Source: Weeksellaceae bacterium (lineage in GTDB: Bacteria; Bacteroidota; Bacteroidia; Flavobacteriales; Weeksellaceae). From it: a DNA stretch of 9,548 nt. Numbering within the stretch: position 1 is the stretch's first letter; each line of letters opens with the position of its first letter. The notes under the pieces were generated by a model. That model was not told the DNA's origin and did no database searches. It saw only the letters and a program-made list of their open reading frames with translations. The stretch covers positions 1 through 9,548 of the forward strand of contig JAQVDG010000052.1 of NCBI GenBank assembly GCA_028698395.1. Direction: 5' to 3'. The position numbers and the translations under genes were made by a program. Of the stretch, positions 1-7,056 are shown piece after piece.

Positions 1-920
1 CTAAATTTTTGCCACATTTTAGTGCGGAAATTCGCCCGAATAATTCACATACTATTAATTTACGTTATAATCAGGAATACAAATTACCGAATTTAAGTAA
101 TTTGTCAGATGCTTATGAAATTCAAAATTATTATTCGATTTTCAGTGGATTCCTTGATTTAAAAGAATCACTTTATCACAATGCAGGTATTAGTTACGGA
201 TATTTTAATTCGTTTAGTTTTTTGAATTTTTATATGGGTATGAATTATAGCAGAATTGTGGATAACATTCAAAATCAATCCGATATGAGTTCTATTCCGC
301 AACACAATACTTTGTTGAATAATCCGGAAAAAGACCAGACTTTATCAGTTTATTTTGGTGGACAAAAGCGATTTACCCGTTATTATTCATTAAGCTTAAA
401 TACAAATTTTTCTTCCACCGAATATTTTACAAACATTCGTCAATTAGAGTTTGACGAAAATGGAAATATGCAATTGGTTGATTCCTGGACAAATAACCGT
501 TCTCTGAATCAGAATTATACGTTGACCAATAAATTTAAATTCAGAAAAAAGGTAGAATTGGATGTGGGCTTGAATTATTCGCATAGTGATTTTAAATCTA
601 TGGTAGATACAAAATTCAAAACTTGGCGACCATTTGGAAAATTTGCCTGGTCAATTTCCGATAAATTCTTATTTCAAAGTGATTATTCATACCGAATGCA
701 ATATACTAATAATGAGTTGATTAATGAAAATCAAGCTCTAAATGCTTCGCTTCGGTACCATGTTGCCAAAGGAACGTATTTAACGGCGATTGGAGGAAAT
801 CTACTTGGAAATGAACGAATTGTAAGTTCAAATTTTGATGCAACAACCAATCAAACTATTATCAATACCCGGGAACTTCTGGGACGATATTTCTTGGTAC
901 AGTTGCGTTATAAATTCTAA
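1..920 (+). CDS. Outer-membrane beta-barrel protein, TonB-dependent receptor-like, C-terminal part (5' truncated)
   Basis: The frame is open from the left edge (first complete codon at nt 3) to a TAA at 918-920, giving about 305 residues with no N-terminus. The TTG at nt 9 is not a credible start because the frame continues upstream. The residues alternate polar and aromatic/hydrophobic in many short strands (for example YSLSLNTNF, VELDVGLNYSHSDF, FLFQSDYSYRMQY). These are separated by Asn/Asp-rich loops, and the last strand is FLVQLRYKF. A terminal Phe on a final amphipathic strand is the usual signal for Bam-dependent insertion into the outer membrane. The pattern resembles the C-terminal barrel (OMP_b-brl_3 type) of Bacteroidetes TonB-dependent receptors with an N-terminal carboxypeptidase-like domain. 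The plug domain and TonB box would lie outside the window, so the substrate cannot be told. The family assignment is by recognition. Outer-membrane location is fairly sure, the receptor role less so. Confidence 0.75.
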   Translation, partial: KFLPHFSAEIRPNNSHTINLRYNQEYKLPNLSNLSDAYEIQNYYSIFSGFLDLKESLYHNAGISYGYFNSFSFLNFYMGMNYSRIVDNIQNQSDMSSIPQHNTLLNNPEKDQTLSVYFGGQKRFTRYYSLSLNTNFSSTEYFTNIRQLEFDENGNMQLVDSWTNNRSLNQNYTLTNKFKFRKKVELDVGLNYSHSDFKSMVDTKFKTWRPFGKFAWSISDKFLFQSDYSYRMQYTNNELINENQALNASLRYHVAKGTYLTAIGGNLLGNERIVSSNFDATTNQTIINTRELLGRYFLVQLRYKF

Positions 921-946
921 TAGTATGAATTTCAATTGTTTAATGT

Positions 947-1148
947 ACAAATAAATTTCCTATAATTTATATTATGTTAAATAGAGTTTTTCATAATTGA
1001 TTGGTAATAGTACTTTTTTTTTTGGTTAATAAATTTCAAAACAAATTTATTTCCTATTTATGTTAAATAGAATTTTTTATAATTGATAATTTATAATAGT
1101 AGTATTTTCTCTTTTGGTAATAAATAGTAACACAATTTTATCCCCTAT
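947..1148. repeat. Degenerate tandem direct repeat, about 86-94 nt period, in the spacer before crcB
   Basis: Two imperfect copies begin at 947 (ACAAATAAATTTCCTAT) and 1041 (ACAAATTTATTTCCTAT), and the first 17 nt of a third copy is at 1132 (ACAATTTTATCCCCTAT). The best-conserved core is 29 nt long, at 973-1001 and 1059-1087. It starts TATGTTAAATAGA, ends ATAATTGAT and differs at two positions. Each full unit ends with a T-rich stretch and TTTGG(T)TAATAAA (1022-1033 and 1113-1123). The spacer has no ORF of note. The arrangement looks like an old tandem duplication of an upstream region. The partial third copy runs into the probable crcB promoter, so the earlier copies may be decayed promoter copies. 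Confidence 0.6.
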
Positions 1149-1153
1149 ATTTG
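1146..1153 (+). promoter_or_regulatory. Probable Bacteroidetes -7 promoter element for crcB-ppa
   Basis: TATATTTG fits the Bacteroidetes primary-sigma -7 consensus TAnnTTTG. It lies 23 nt before the crcB ATG, which implies a transcript starting near 1160 with a leader of about 17 nt. No good -33 TTG is seen at the usual distance. The nearest, in CTTTTGG at 1111-1117, is about 29 nt away. The assignment rests on the -7 match and its position only. Confidence 0.5.
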
Positions 1154-1176
1154 CCCGGTAAATTTAGAAATTCAAA

Positions 1177-1545
1177 ATGAAATCTTTTTTATGGGTTGGT
1201 TTGGGTGGTTTTTTAGGCAGTATTCTCCGTTACGCTATTAGTTTGGGAATGGCTAAATTTAATCTCAACTTTCCCTATGGAACTTTTATTGTCAATGTTA
1301 CAGGTTGTTTACTAATCGGACTTTTCTTAGGCTTTTCCGAAAAATCCAATGGTTTGTCCGAAGATTGGCGCATTTTCTTAACAGTTGGCTTTTGTGGTGG
1401 TTTCACTACATTTTCCACTTTTGCAAGTGAAAATTTATCACTGCTTCAAAACTCAAATTATTTAGGATTCATTACCTATTCTGCCGGAAGTTTTCTTTTA
1501 GGATTATTAGCAGTTTGGAGTGGATTTGAACTGACAAAAATATAA
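1177..1545 (+). CDS. crcB: Fluoride ion channel CrcB/Fluc
   Basis: A 122-residue, very hydrophobic protein of normal Fluc length with four predicted membrane segments (about residues 4-26, 34-54, 66-85 and 95-117). Family signatures are clear: [10 protein letters not shown] at 10-19, the GTFIVNVTG segment containing pore Asn40 at 35-43, and [12 protein letters not shown] at 71-82. Phe79 and Phe82 there correspond to the 'Phe box' and the GGxTT region to the central Na+ site. Fluc proteins form antiparallel dimers in the inner membrane and let toxic fluoride leave the cytoplasm. The ATG at 1177 is the first start after a probable promoter and gives the correct N-terminus. Only 5 nt separate the stop from ppa, so the two genes are almost surely co-transcribed. 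No fluoride riboswitch consensus is visible in the leader. Identification is firm. Confidence 0.95.
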   Translation: MKSFLWVGLGGFLGSILRYAISLGMAKFNLNFPYGTFIVNVTGCLLIGLFLGFSEKSNGLSEDWRIFLTVGFCGGFTTFSTFASENLSLLQNSNYLGFITYSAGSFLLGLLAVWSGFELTKI

Positions 1546-1550
1546 ATAAA

Positions 1551-2111
1551 ATGAAATTTAACCCTTGGCACCACGTTTCGGTGGGCAAAGAACAACCCGA
1601 TGTTGTTCAGGCAATTATTGAAATTCCGCAAGGAAGTAAAGCAAAATATGAATTGGATAAAGCATCAGGAATGCTTCGTTTGGATCGTGTTCTTTTTTCC
1701 TCCTTAAATTATCCGCATAATTACGGATTTATTCCACAAACTTTGGGCGAAGACAATGACCCTTTGGATATTATCGTGATTTCTCAGATTGATGTGGATC
1801 CAATGTGTATAGTCGATGCAAAAGTAATCGGTGTTTTACGCATGATTGACAATGGCGAAGGCGATGACAAAATCATTGCAGTAGCACAAAATGATATGAG
1901 TGTCAACCATATAAACGAAGTTTCAGAATTACCACCTCATTTGACGGTTGAATTGCAAAATTTCTTTGAAGATTACAAAAAATTAGAAAATAAAATTGTA
2001 GTAGTCGAAGATTTTCAAAATGCAGAAATTGCAAAAAAGATTGTTACAAAATCTATTGAAGATTATAAGGATTATGCAATAAACATTAAGAAAAAATCAA
2101 AAAACGATTAA
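1551..2111 (+). CDS. ppa: Inorganic pyrophosphatase, family I (soluble)
   Basis: Hydrolyses pyrophosphate to two phosphates in the cytoplasm, pulling biosynthetic reactions forward. The 186 residues match the usual bacterial family I length. The family signature DNDPLDI is at 68-74 (metal-binding Asp68, Asp70, Asp73). Other active-site positions are visible: Glu24 and Lys32 ([12 protein letters not shown]), Arg46, Tyr58 in [11 protein letters not shown], and the second acidic cluster [10 protein letters not shown] with Asp100, Asp105 and Lys107. The C-terminus is Lys-rich (IKKKSKND), which is unremarkable. ATG at 1551 follows the crcB stop by 5 nt and there is no separate promoter match, so expression probably depends on the crcB promoter. 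Family I enzymes are known to be strongly inhibited by fluoride, which gives the crcB-ppa pairing a possible meaning. A hairpin terminator follows 13 nt after the stop. Confidence 0.95.
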   Translation: MKFNPWHHVSVGKEQPDVVQAIIEIPQGSKAKYELDKASGMLRLDRVLFSSLNYPHNYGFIPQTLGEDNDPLDIIVISQIDVDPMCIVDAKVIGVLRMIDNGEGDDKIIAVAQNDMSVNHINEVSELPPHLTVELQNFFEDYKKLENKIVVVEDFQNAEIAKKIVTKSIEDYKDYAINIKKKSKND

Positions 2112-2124
2112 GGTTTTTATCCGT

Positions 2125-2153
2125 AAAATCCCGCTTTTTAGGTGGGATTTTTT
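2125..2153. terminator. Bidirectional hairpin terminator between ppa and the convergent acyl-CoA reductase gene
   Basis: AAAATCCCGC (2125-2134) pairs with GTGGGATTTT (2142-2151) to give a 10-bp stem with one G-U pair and a 7-nt loop, followed by further Ts. The mirror-image A/T flanks let it work for both strands. It sits 13 nt after the ppa stop and touches the reductase stop codon at 2152-2154, so both convergent genes can share it. Confidence 0.85.
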
Positions 2154-3201
2154 ATAAATTTTCTAAAAACTGCATAACATCTACTCCATCTGCATAATCA
2201 TTCAAAGATGGATTTTGAGTTTGTCCGAATTTCACAGAATCAGAAAATTCATTTTGTGTTTGGGCTACCACACATTGAATTTCTTCCTGTAAATTATGTA
2301 ATTCATTTTTCAGTTCATTACTATTGTTGTAAAACTCAAAATAAACTACTCCCACCGGACTGTGCAATTCTTTTGATTCTTTTAAAATCACGAAATTATT
2401 ATCCAAAAATGCTTCTTTTGATAACAAATAAACTGCCCGGTTATATTCGTAATTATTAGCATACTTTGTATGATGAATAACTGATTTCCAATCATAAAAC
2501 GATTCAAATAATAAATCCGTATTGAAATTTTTTGGAAGATATATTTTGGTTACATTCCGGCAACCTAAACCAAAATAAGAAAACAAATCTTTCCCTAAAT
2601 TTCTCAAATCTTCCGGTGATTCTTCTCCTGTCAAAACGGCAACAGAAGTTCTGTTTTTTCGAATAATAGAAGGAACTTTCCGAAAATAATAGTCAAAATA
2701 ACGAGCCGTATTATTGCTTCCCGTTGCTATAACTGCATCAAAATCCTTTAATCGTTCTGTTTTTTGAATACTTGAATTGAATTTTTCATTAGAATTCATC
2801 AAAAAATCCAGAATAAAATCGATTAAAGCATCATCTTTTGATGAAGTTTTCACGATTAATTGATGCCCCGAAAGTAATACAGAAAGTAAATCGTGAAATC
2901 CGACCAAGGGTATATTTCCGGCCATAATCACCCCTACTCTTTTCGGGTTTTCAGTGTATTTGTATTGTTTTGTCCAGTTTTCCAAATCAGTTGTTGTCAA
3001 AACTTTTGCCCACTGTTCCAAAGCCAAAAAAATATTTTCCCGAGTAAACCAAGGATTTTCTGATTCTGCTTTTTGAATACTTTGTAAAAATTTATTTTCT
3101 AAAGAATTAAAATCTTCTGAAAGAACTGATTTTTTCTCAAGAAATGTTCTGAAAAACTGACCTAAATCATTAAACGAGGAAATACCGCTGTGAATTGACA
3201 T
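2152..3201 (-). CDS. LuxC-type acyl-CoA/fatty-acyl reductase
   Basis: A 349-residue cytoplasmic protein of the LuxC branch of the aldehyde dehydrogenase superfamily. By family it reduces an activated acyl group (acyl-CoA or acyl-thioester) to an aldehyde with NAD(P)H through a cysteine acyl-enzyme. Visible landmarks are the nucleotide-binding region VGVIMAGNIPLVGFHDLL (89-106), then LIVKTSSKDD (115-124) and AVIATGSNNTARYFDYYF (156-173). Next come RKNRTSVAVLTGEE (181-194) and the catalytic-cysteine segment FSYFGLGCRNVTKIYLP with Cys214 (207-223). It is much shorter than luminescence LuxC (about 480 residues), but this short form is common in flavobacteria. No luxD/E or luciferase genes are nearby. 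ATG at 3199-3201 follows a promoter-like TAAATTTG on the minus strand. It is divergent from the ferredoxin gene and convergent with ppa. The true acyl substrate is unknown. Confidence 0.82.
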   Translation of the reverse strand: MSIHSGISSFNDLGQFFRTFLEKKSVLSEDFNSLENKFLQSIQKAESENPWFTRENIFLALEQWAKVLTTTDLENWTKQYKYTENPKRVGVIMAGNIPLVGFHDLLSVLLSGHQLIVKTSSKDDALIDFILDFLMNSNEKFNSSIQKTERLKDFDAVIATGSNNTARYFDYYFRKVPSIIRKNRTSVAVLTGEESPEDLRNLGKDLFSYFGLGCRNVTKIYLPKNFNTDLLFESFYDWKSVIHHTKYANNYEYNRAVYLLSKEAFLDNNFVILKESKELHSPVGVVYFEFYNNSNELKNELHNLQEEIQCVVAQTQNEFSDSVKFGQTQNPSLNDYADGVDVMQFLENL

Positions 3202-3220
3202 AAAGAATAAAAAAATGTAC

Positions 3221-3228
3221 TAATTTTG
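3221..3228 (+). promoter_or_regulatory. Probable -7 promoter element for the ferredoxin-serC-serA operon
   Basis: TAATTTTG matches TAnnTTTG, with a TTG at 3195-3197 lying 23 nt upstream, just inside the spacing reported for flavobacterial promoters. It predicts a transcript start near 3235 and a leader of about 90 nt. It faces the minus-strand element at 3233-3240. Confidence 0.45.
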
Positions 3229-3232
3229 TTTG

Positions 3233-3240
3233 CAAATTTA
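3233..3240 (-). promoter_or_regulatory. Probable -7 promoter element for the acyl-CoA reductase gene
   Basis: Read on the minus strand this is TAAATTTG, a match to TAnnTTTG. It lies 31 nt before the reductase ATG, giving a leader of about 25 nt. The only nearby TTG (plus-strand 3253-3255) is 12 nt away, too close for a normal -33 box, so the -33 element is unclear. Confidence 0.45.
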
Positions 3241-3325
3241 AGAAATTGAAAGCAACAGAAAAAATGCTACTGATTTTATTAAATTTAACAAAAATCCAAA
3301 CCATTAATCATAAAAACACAATAAG

Positions 3326-3673
3326 ATGGCAATCATAATCACAGACGAATGTATCAACTGCGGAGCGTGTGAGCCTGAATGCCCCAATAATGCCATTTAT
3401 GAACCGGCAGTAAATTGGAAATATGCAGACGGAACCAAGCTCTCAGGTGATTTTACCAATATAGACGGAAAAACCTTTAATGCAGACGAGGAACACGAAG
3501 CGGTCAGCGATGAGGTGTATTACATAGTAACCGATAAATGTACGGAATGTATGGGCTTCCATGACGAACCACAATGTGCGGCTGTTTGCCCGGTCGATTG
3601 TTGTATTCCGGACGAAAACCACGTGGAAAGTGAAGAACGATTACTTGGAAAACGCAGTATTATGCACGAATAA
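3326..3673 (+). CDS. 4Fe-4S dicluster ferredoxin
   Basis: A 115-residue acidic cytoplasmic electron carrier with two predicted [4Fe-4S] clusters. The first motif is canonical: Cys9-x2-Cys12-x2-Cys15-x3-Cys19-Pro ([12 protein letters not shown]). The second is Cys72-x2-Cys75-x8-Cys84-x3-Cys88-Pro, with six extra residues between its second and third Cys, followed by an additional Cys92-Cys93 pair. A stretched second motif is known in Allochromatium-type (Alvin, YfhL-like) ferredoxins, which have unusually low potentials. Unlike those, about 50 residues separate the two motifs here, including an acidic stretch [12 protein letters not shown] (52-63). ATG at 3326 starts directly before the first cluster motif, as in other ferredoxins. 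The gene heads the serC/serA operon with a 45-nt gap and is divergent from the acyl-CoA reductase gene, so it may supply electrons to a partner nearby. The partner itself is not shown by sequence. Confidence 0.9.
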   Translation: MAIIITDECINCGACEPECPNNAIYEPAVNWKYADGTKLSGDFTNIDGKTFNADEEHEAVSDEVYYIVTDKCTECMGFHDEPQCAAVCPVDCCIPDENHVESEERLLGKRSIMHE

Positions 3674-3718
3674 ATATAATTTAAACTCAACAATTCACAC
3701 AAATACCTACAAATCAAT

Positions 3719-4792
3719 ATGAAAATTCATAATTTCAGTGCAGGTCCCTGTATCCTTCCGCAAGAAGTATTTGAGAAAACAGCACAAGCTGTGCTGGATT
3801 TCAATAATAGCGGTTCTTCCATCATGGAAATTTCTCACCGAAGAGCCGATGCTCAGGAAGTTTTAGACACATCCATTCAATTGGTCAAAGATTTATTAAA
3901 TGTTCCAGATACACATGAAGTCATTTTTACTCAAGGTGGCGCATCGCTTCAATTTGTTATGGTTCCTTTTAATTTATTGAAAGCCGAAAATGGGAAAGCA
4001 GCTTATTTAGAAACCGGCGTTTGGTCTAAAAAAGCTTTGACAGAAGCTAAGCGTTTAGGCGAAATTAGTATTCCGGCTTCTTCAGCAGATAAAAATTTCA
4101 GTTATATTCCAAAAAACTATGAAATTCCGGTAGATGTCGATTATTTTCATTGCACTTCCAATAATACCATTTTTGGAACTCAAATGAAATCTTTTCCGGA
4201 AAGTCCAGTTCCGTTGGTTTGTGATATGTCATCCGATATTTTGAGTAAAGAAATCAACGTTTCGAAGTTTGATTTGATTTATGCAGGAGCTCAAAAAAAT
4301 ATGGGTCCTGCAGGAAGTGTGGTGACAATCATAAAAAAAGAAATTTTAGGCAAAACCGGACGAGATATTCCGTCTTACTTAAATTATCAAACTCACATTA
4401 GCAAAGGAAGCGCATTTAACACTTGGCCGGTTTTGGCAATTTATGGAGTAATGTTGAATTTACAATGGTTGAAAAATTTAGGTGGTGTTCCTGAAATCAC
4501 AAAACGAAATCAGGCAAAAGCCAATTTATTGTACAATGAGATTGACCGAAATGCTTTATTTATAGGAACTTCCGCAATAGAAGATCGTTCTGAAATGAAC
4601 GCTACTTTTGTTTTAAAAGAAGAAAATTTAAAATCAGAATTTGATAAACTTTGGAAAGAAGCCGGAATTGTTAATTTAAACGGACATCGTGATGTAGGTG
4701 GTTATCGGGCAAGTTTGTACAATGCAATGCCAATAGAAAGCGTTCAGGTTTTAGTTGATGTAATGAAAATTTTTGAACAAAAATTCGGATAA
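3719..4792 (+). CDS. serC: Phosphoserine aminotransferase
   Basis: A PLP enzyme (class V aminotransferase) that converts 3-phosphohydroxypyruvate plus glutamate to O-phosphoserine, step two of serine synthesis. The same enzyme can act in PLP synthesis on 4-phosphohydroxythreonine. The 357 residues match the usual length. Landmarks are the N-terminal FSAGPCILPQEV (6-17), EISHR (37-41, phosphate-binding region), TQGGASLQF (71-79, PLP phosphate contact) and CTSNNTIFGTQ (145-155). The CDMSSD segment follows with Asp169 for the pyridine nitrogen, and AGAQKNMGPAG (189-199) carries Schiff-base Lys193. The C-terminal GHRDVGGYRASLYNA (333-347) binds substrate phosphate through His/Arg. The N-terminus is correct for ATG at 3719. 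It lies 45 nt after the ferredoxin gene and 48 nt before serA, with no TAnnTTTG element in either gap, so it is probably read from the promoter ahead of the ferredoxin gene. Confidence 0.96.
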   Translation: MKIHNFSAGPCILPQEVFEKTAQAVLDFNNSGSSIMEISHRRADAQEVLDTSIQLVKDLLNVPDTHEVIFTQGGASLQFVMVPFNLLKAENGKAAYLETGVWSKKALTEAKRLGEISIPASSADKNFSYIPKNYEIPVDVDYFHCTSNNTIFGTQMKSFPESPVPLVCDMSSDILSKEINVSKFDLIYAGAQKNMGPAGSVVTIIKKEILGKTGRDIPSYLNYQTHISKGSAFNTWPVLAIYGVMLNLQWLKNLGGVPEITKRNQAKANLLYNEIDRNALFIGTSAIEDRSEMNATFVLKEENLKSEFDKLWKEAGIVNLNGHRDVGGYRASLYNAMPIESVQVLVDVMKIFEQKFG

Positions 4793-4840
4793 ATAGTTAG
4801 CTCAAATAACTAAATATTAAATCCTATAAATCAATTAAAT

Positions 4841-5791
4841 ATGAAAATATTAGCAAACGACGGAATATCACTCATTGGGAAAAAAACTTTAGAAAAAAAA
4901 GGTTTTCAGGTTTTTACTCAAACCGTTCCACAAGAGAATCTAAGTCAATATATTCAGGATAATGAAATTGAAGTTCTTTTAGTTAGAAGTGCAACAAAAG
5001 TTCGCCAGGAACTCATTGATTCCACTGATTTAAAGCTTATTGGACGTGGTGGTGTAGGAATGGATAATATTGACGTAGAGTATGCCCGTTCCAAAGGAAT
5101 TACAGTCATCAATACACCGGCTTCTTCCTCTGCTTCAGTTGCAGAAATGGTAATGGCACACTCCTACTCTATTTATCGGAATTTACATCAAACCAATCGC
5201 AGTATGCCTTTGGAGGGTGATTCGCAATTTAAAGAATTGAAAAAAGCCTATAGTTCTGCTTTTGAATTAGCAGGAAAAACAATGGGAATTATTGGATTTG
5301 GCAGAATTGGTCAAGCTGTAGCAAAAGCTGCCATTGGAGCCGGAATGAAGGTAATCGCTTATGATTTATTTGTTGAAAAAGCTACTATCACACTTGATTT
5401 TTTTGATGGACGTTCACTTGATTTCACAATTTCAACCCAATCGTTTGATGAAGTTTTAAAACATAGTGATATAATCAGCCTTCATGTTCTGTCACAAAGT
5501 AAATATTTGATTTCTTTTGCTGAATTTGAAAAAATGAAAGACCGTGCTGTTTTAATTAATACAGCTCGTGGCGGGGTTGTAGATGAAAAAGCATTACTAA
5601 CGACTTTAGAAAGTGGGAAATTATTAGGTGCTGCATTGGATGTTTTTGAAGAAGAACCCACGCCCAGTGTGTTTTTATTGATGAATGATGCACTTTCTTT
5701 ATCTCCTCATTTAGCAGGAAATACAATCGAAGCACAAGAGAGAATCGGGCTGGAATTAGCTCAGCAAATTATTGATTTCTACGAGAAATAA
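4841..5791 (+). CDS. serA: D-3-phosphoglycerate dehydrogenase, short form without ACT domain
   Basis: An NAD-dependent D-2-hydroxyacid dehydrogenase catalysing the first step of serine synthesis, 3-phosphoglycerate to 3-phosphohydroxypyruvate. Over 316 residues it shows LIGRGGVGMDNIDV (67-79, substrate loop) and the Rossmann motif GFGRIG (152-157), with Asp175 at the end of the next strand favouring NAD over NADP. The catalytic set is Arg243 (NTARGGVVDE), Glu272 (DVFEEEP) and His290 (SPHLAGNT). The protein stops right after the catalytic fold, so the ACT domain that gives serine feedback inhibition in E. coli SerA is absent. This fits the short PGDH type common in Bacteroidetes. A loop of about a dozen extra residues (near 183-200) follows the coenzyme-binding strand. 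The position directly after serC supports PGDH rather than another hydroxyacid dehydrogenase. A 20-nt gap leads to the DUF1015 gene. Confidence 0.9.
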   Translation: MKILANDGISLIGKKTLEKKGFQVFTQTVPQENLSQYIQDNEIEVLLVRSATKVRQELIDSTDLKLIGRGGVGMDNIDVEYARSKGITVINTPASSSASVAEMVMAHSYSIYRNLHQTNRSMPLEGDSQFKELKKAYSSAFELAGKTMGIIGFGRIGQAVAKAAIGAGMKVIAYDLFVEKATITLDFFDGRSLDFTISTQSFDEVLKHSDIISLHVLSQSKYLISFAEFEKMKDRAVLINTARGGVVDEKALLTTLESGKLLGAALDVFEEEPTPSVFLLMNDALSLSPHLAGNTIEAQERIGLELAQQIIDFYEK

Positions 5792-5811
5792 ATTGTTTAA
5801 AACCAACTACT

Positions 5812-7056
5812 ATGCCTCAATTTAAGCCATTTAAAGGAATACGACCCGTCAAGGAAATTGCCGGTCTTTTTGCGACAAAAAGCGTGGATAGTTTTACTCA
5901 TGAAAAACTAAAAAAAGAGTTAGAAAGTAATCCTGACTCTTTTTTACATTTAGTTCAGCCTACTTGGAGTCATGAGCGGATTACTATCAAAGAAAGACAA
6001 CAACGAGTGCGTCAAAATTATATGAATTTTATAAACAGCACACGTTCAGAACAAGACCGACCTTCTTATTACATTTATCAACTCATAAAACCCAGTAAAG
6101 AACAGGTTCGTGCCATTATTGGATTGGTCAATATGCACGAATACAAACAAGGAAAAATCAAAAAGCATGAAAAAACATTAAAAAAACGAGTGAAAAGGTT
6201 CGCTGATTATCTGATGGACGTTCATTTTCATTCTGAACCGGTTTTATTAACTTATCCTCATAACCAAAAAGTTGATTTGTTGATGGATGTAGAAATGAAA
6301 CGTTTACCGGTGGTTTCTTTTACAGATAAATTAAATAATCAACATTTATTATGGCAAATTGAAAACCGCCTGAATTTACAGCAAATCAAAGATTCTATCG
6401 AAAAATACGAAGTTTTCTATATTGCAGACGGTCATCATCGTATGGAAAGTTCATTAGCTTATACCGAACAAATGACAAATGAAAATCCAGACGAATCTGA
6501 TAATGCTCCGATTCATTTTACTTTGGCAATGCTTGTTTCAGATAAAGAATTGATTATCAGAGATTACAACAGAATTGTAAAAGATTTAAACGGTTTAAAC
6601 TCTACTGAATTTTTAAAGAAAATAGGTGAGAAATTTGAAATTTCAGAACGAGGAGAGAATTCTTTTTTCCCGTCTAAGAAACACCATTTTGGATTGTATT
6701 TGAACGGGAAATTTTATAGTTTATTTGTAAAAAAAGAATTTTTAACTGTTGCCGGTTTATCAGAATTGGATACTTATTTATTTGAAGAATTAATTTTAAA
6801 ACCTATCTTAGATATTCAGGATTCCCGAACCGACAATCGACTAAAATTTATTCGGGGAACCGGAAATGTTGAAGGAATAAATCACTTGAAAACTATGGTG
6901 GACAAAGAAAAATCAAGTGCTGGATTTTTCTTTTATCCCGTTTCATCGCATGATTTAGAAAAAATTGCTGATTTAGGTTTGACAATGCCTCCAAAAAGCA
7001 CTTATATTGAACCAAAACCTTTAAATGGATTAACTTTATTTCAATTAAAAGAATGA
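5812..7056 (+). CDS. DUF1015 family protein (COG4198), possible ParB/Srx-like fold
   Basis: A cytoplasmic protein of 414 residues, normal for the family, with no signal peptide or membrane segment. Family landmarks are the N-terminal FKPFKGIRPVKEIAG (4-18), EYKQGKIKKHEKT (110-122), VFYIADGHHRMESS (201-214), FIRGTGNVEGI (346-356) and the C-terminal MPPKSTYIEPKPLNGL (392-407). The biochemical role is not established as far as I know. The DGHHR motif (206-210) followed by a helix resembles the phosphate/nucleotide-binding box of ParB/sulfiredoxin-fold proteins, a group that includes the free-serine kinases SerK and SbnI. With serC and serA immediately upstream (20 nt), this makes a phosphoserine- or serine-related activity an attractive but unproven idea. 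Its last codons overlap the yggS start (ATGA at 7053-7056), implying translational coupling. Family membership is confident, function is not. Confidence 0.85.
   Translation: MPQFKPFKGIRPVKEIAGLFATKSVDSFTHEKLKKELESNPDSFLHLVQPTWSHERITIKERQQRVRQNYMNFINSTRSEQDRPSYYIYQLIKPSKEQVRAIIGLVNMHEYKQGKIKKHEKTLKKRVKRFADYLMDVHFHSEPVLLTYPHNQKVDLLMDVEMKRLPVVSFTDKLNNQHLLWQIENRLNLQQIKDSIEKYEVFYIADGHHRMESSLAYTEQMTNENPDESDNAPIHFTLAMLVSDKELIIRDYNRIVKDLNGLNSTEFLKKIGEKFEISERGENSFFPSKKHHFGLYLNGKFYSLFVKKEFLTVAGLSELDTYLFEELILKPILDIQDSRTDNRLKFIRGTGNVEGINHLKTMVDKEKSSAGFFFYPVSSHDLEKIADLGLTMPPKSTYIEPKPLNGLTLFQLKE

Noticed and set aside
921..1176. Fluoride riboswitch before crcB
   Set aside because: The spacer is extremely AT-rich and lacks the GC-containing consensus blocks and pseudoknot pairing expected of the crcB RNA motif.
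2208..2459. Plus-strand 83-residue reading frame inside the reductase gene
   Set aside because: It is antisense to a well-supported LuxC-type gene, with no motif and no promoter-like element.
4794..4812. Inverted repeat TAGTTA/TAACTA after serC as a terminator
   Set aside because: The stem is only 6 bp, almost all A-T, and has no T tract, so it is likely chance. serA appears to be in the same operon.
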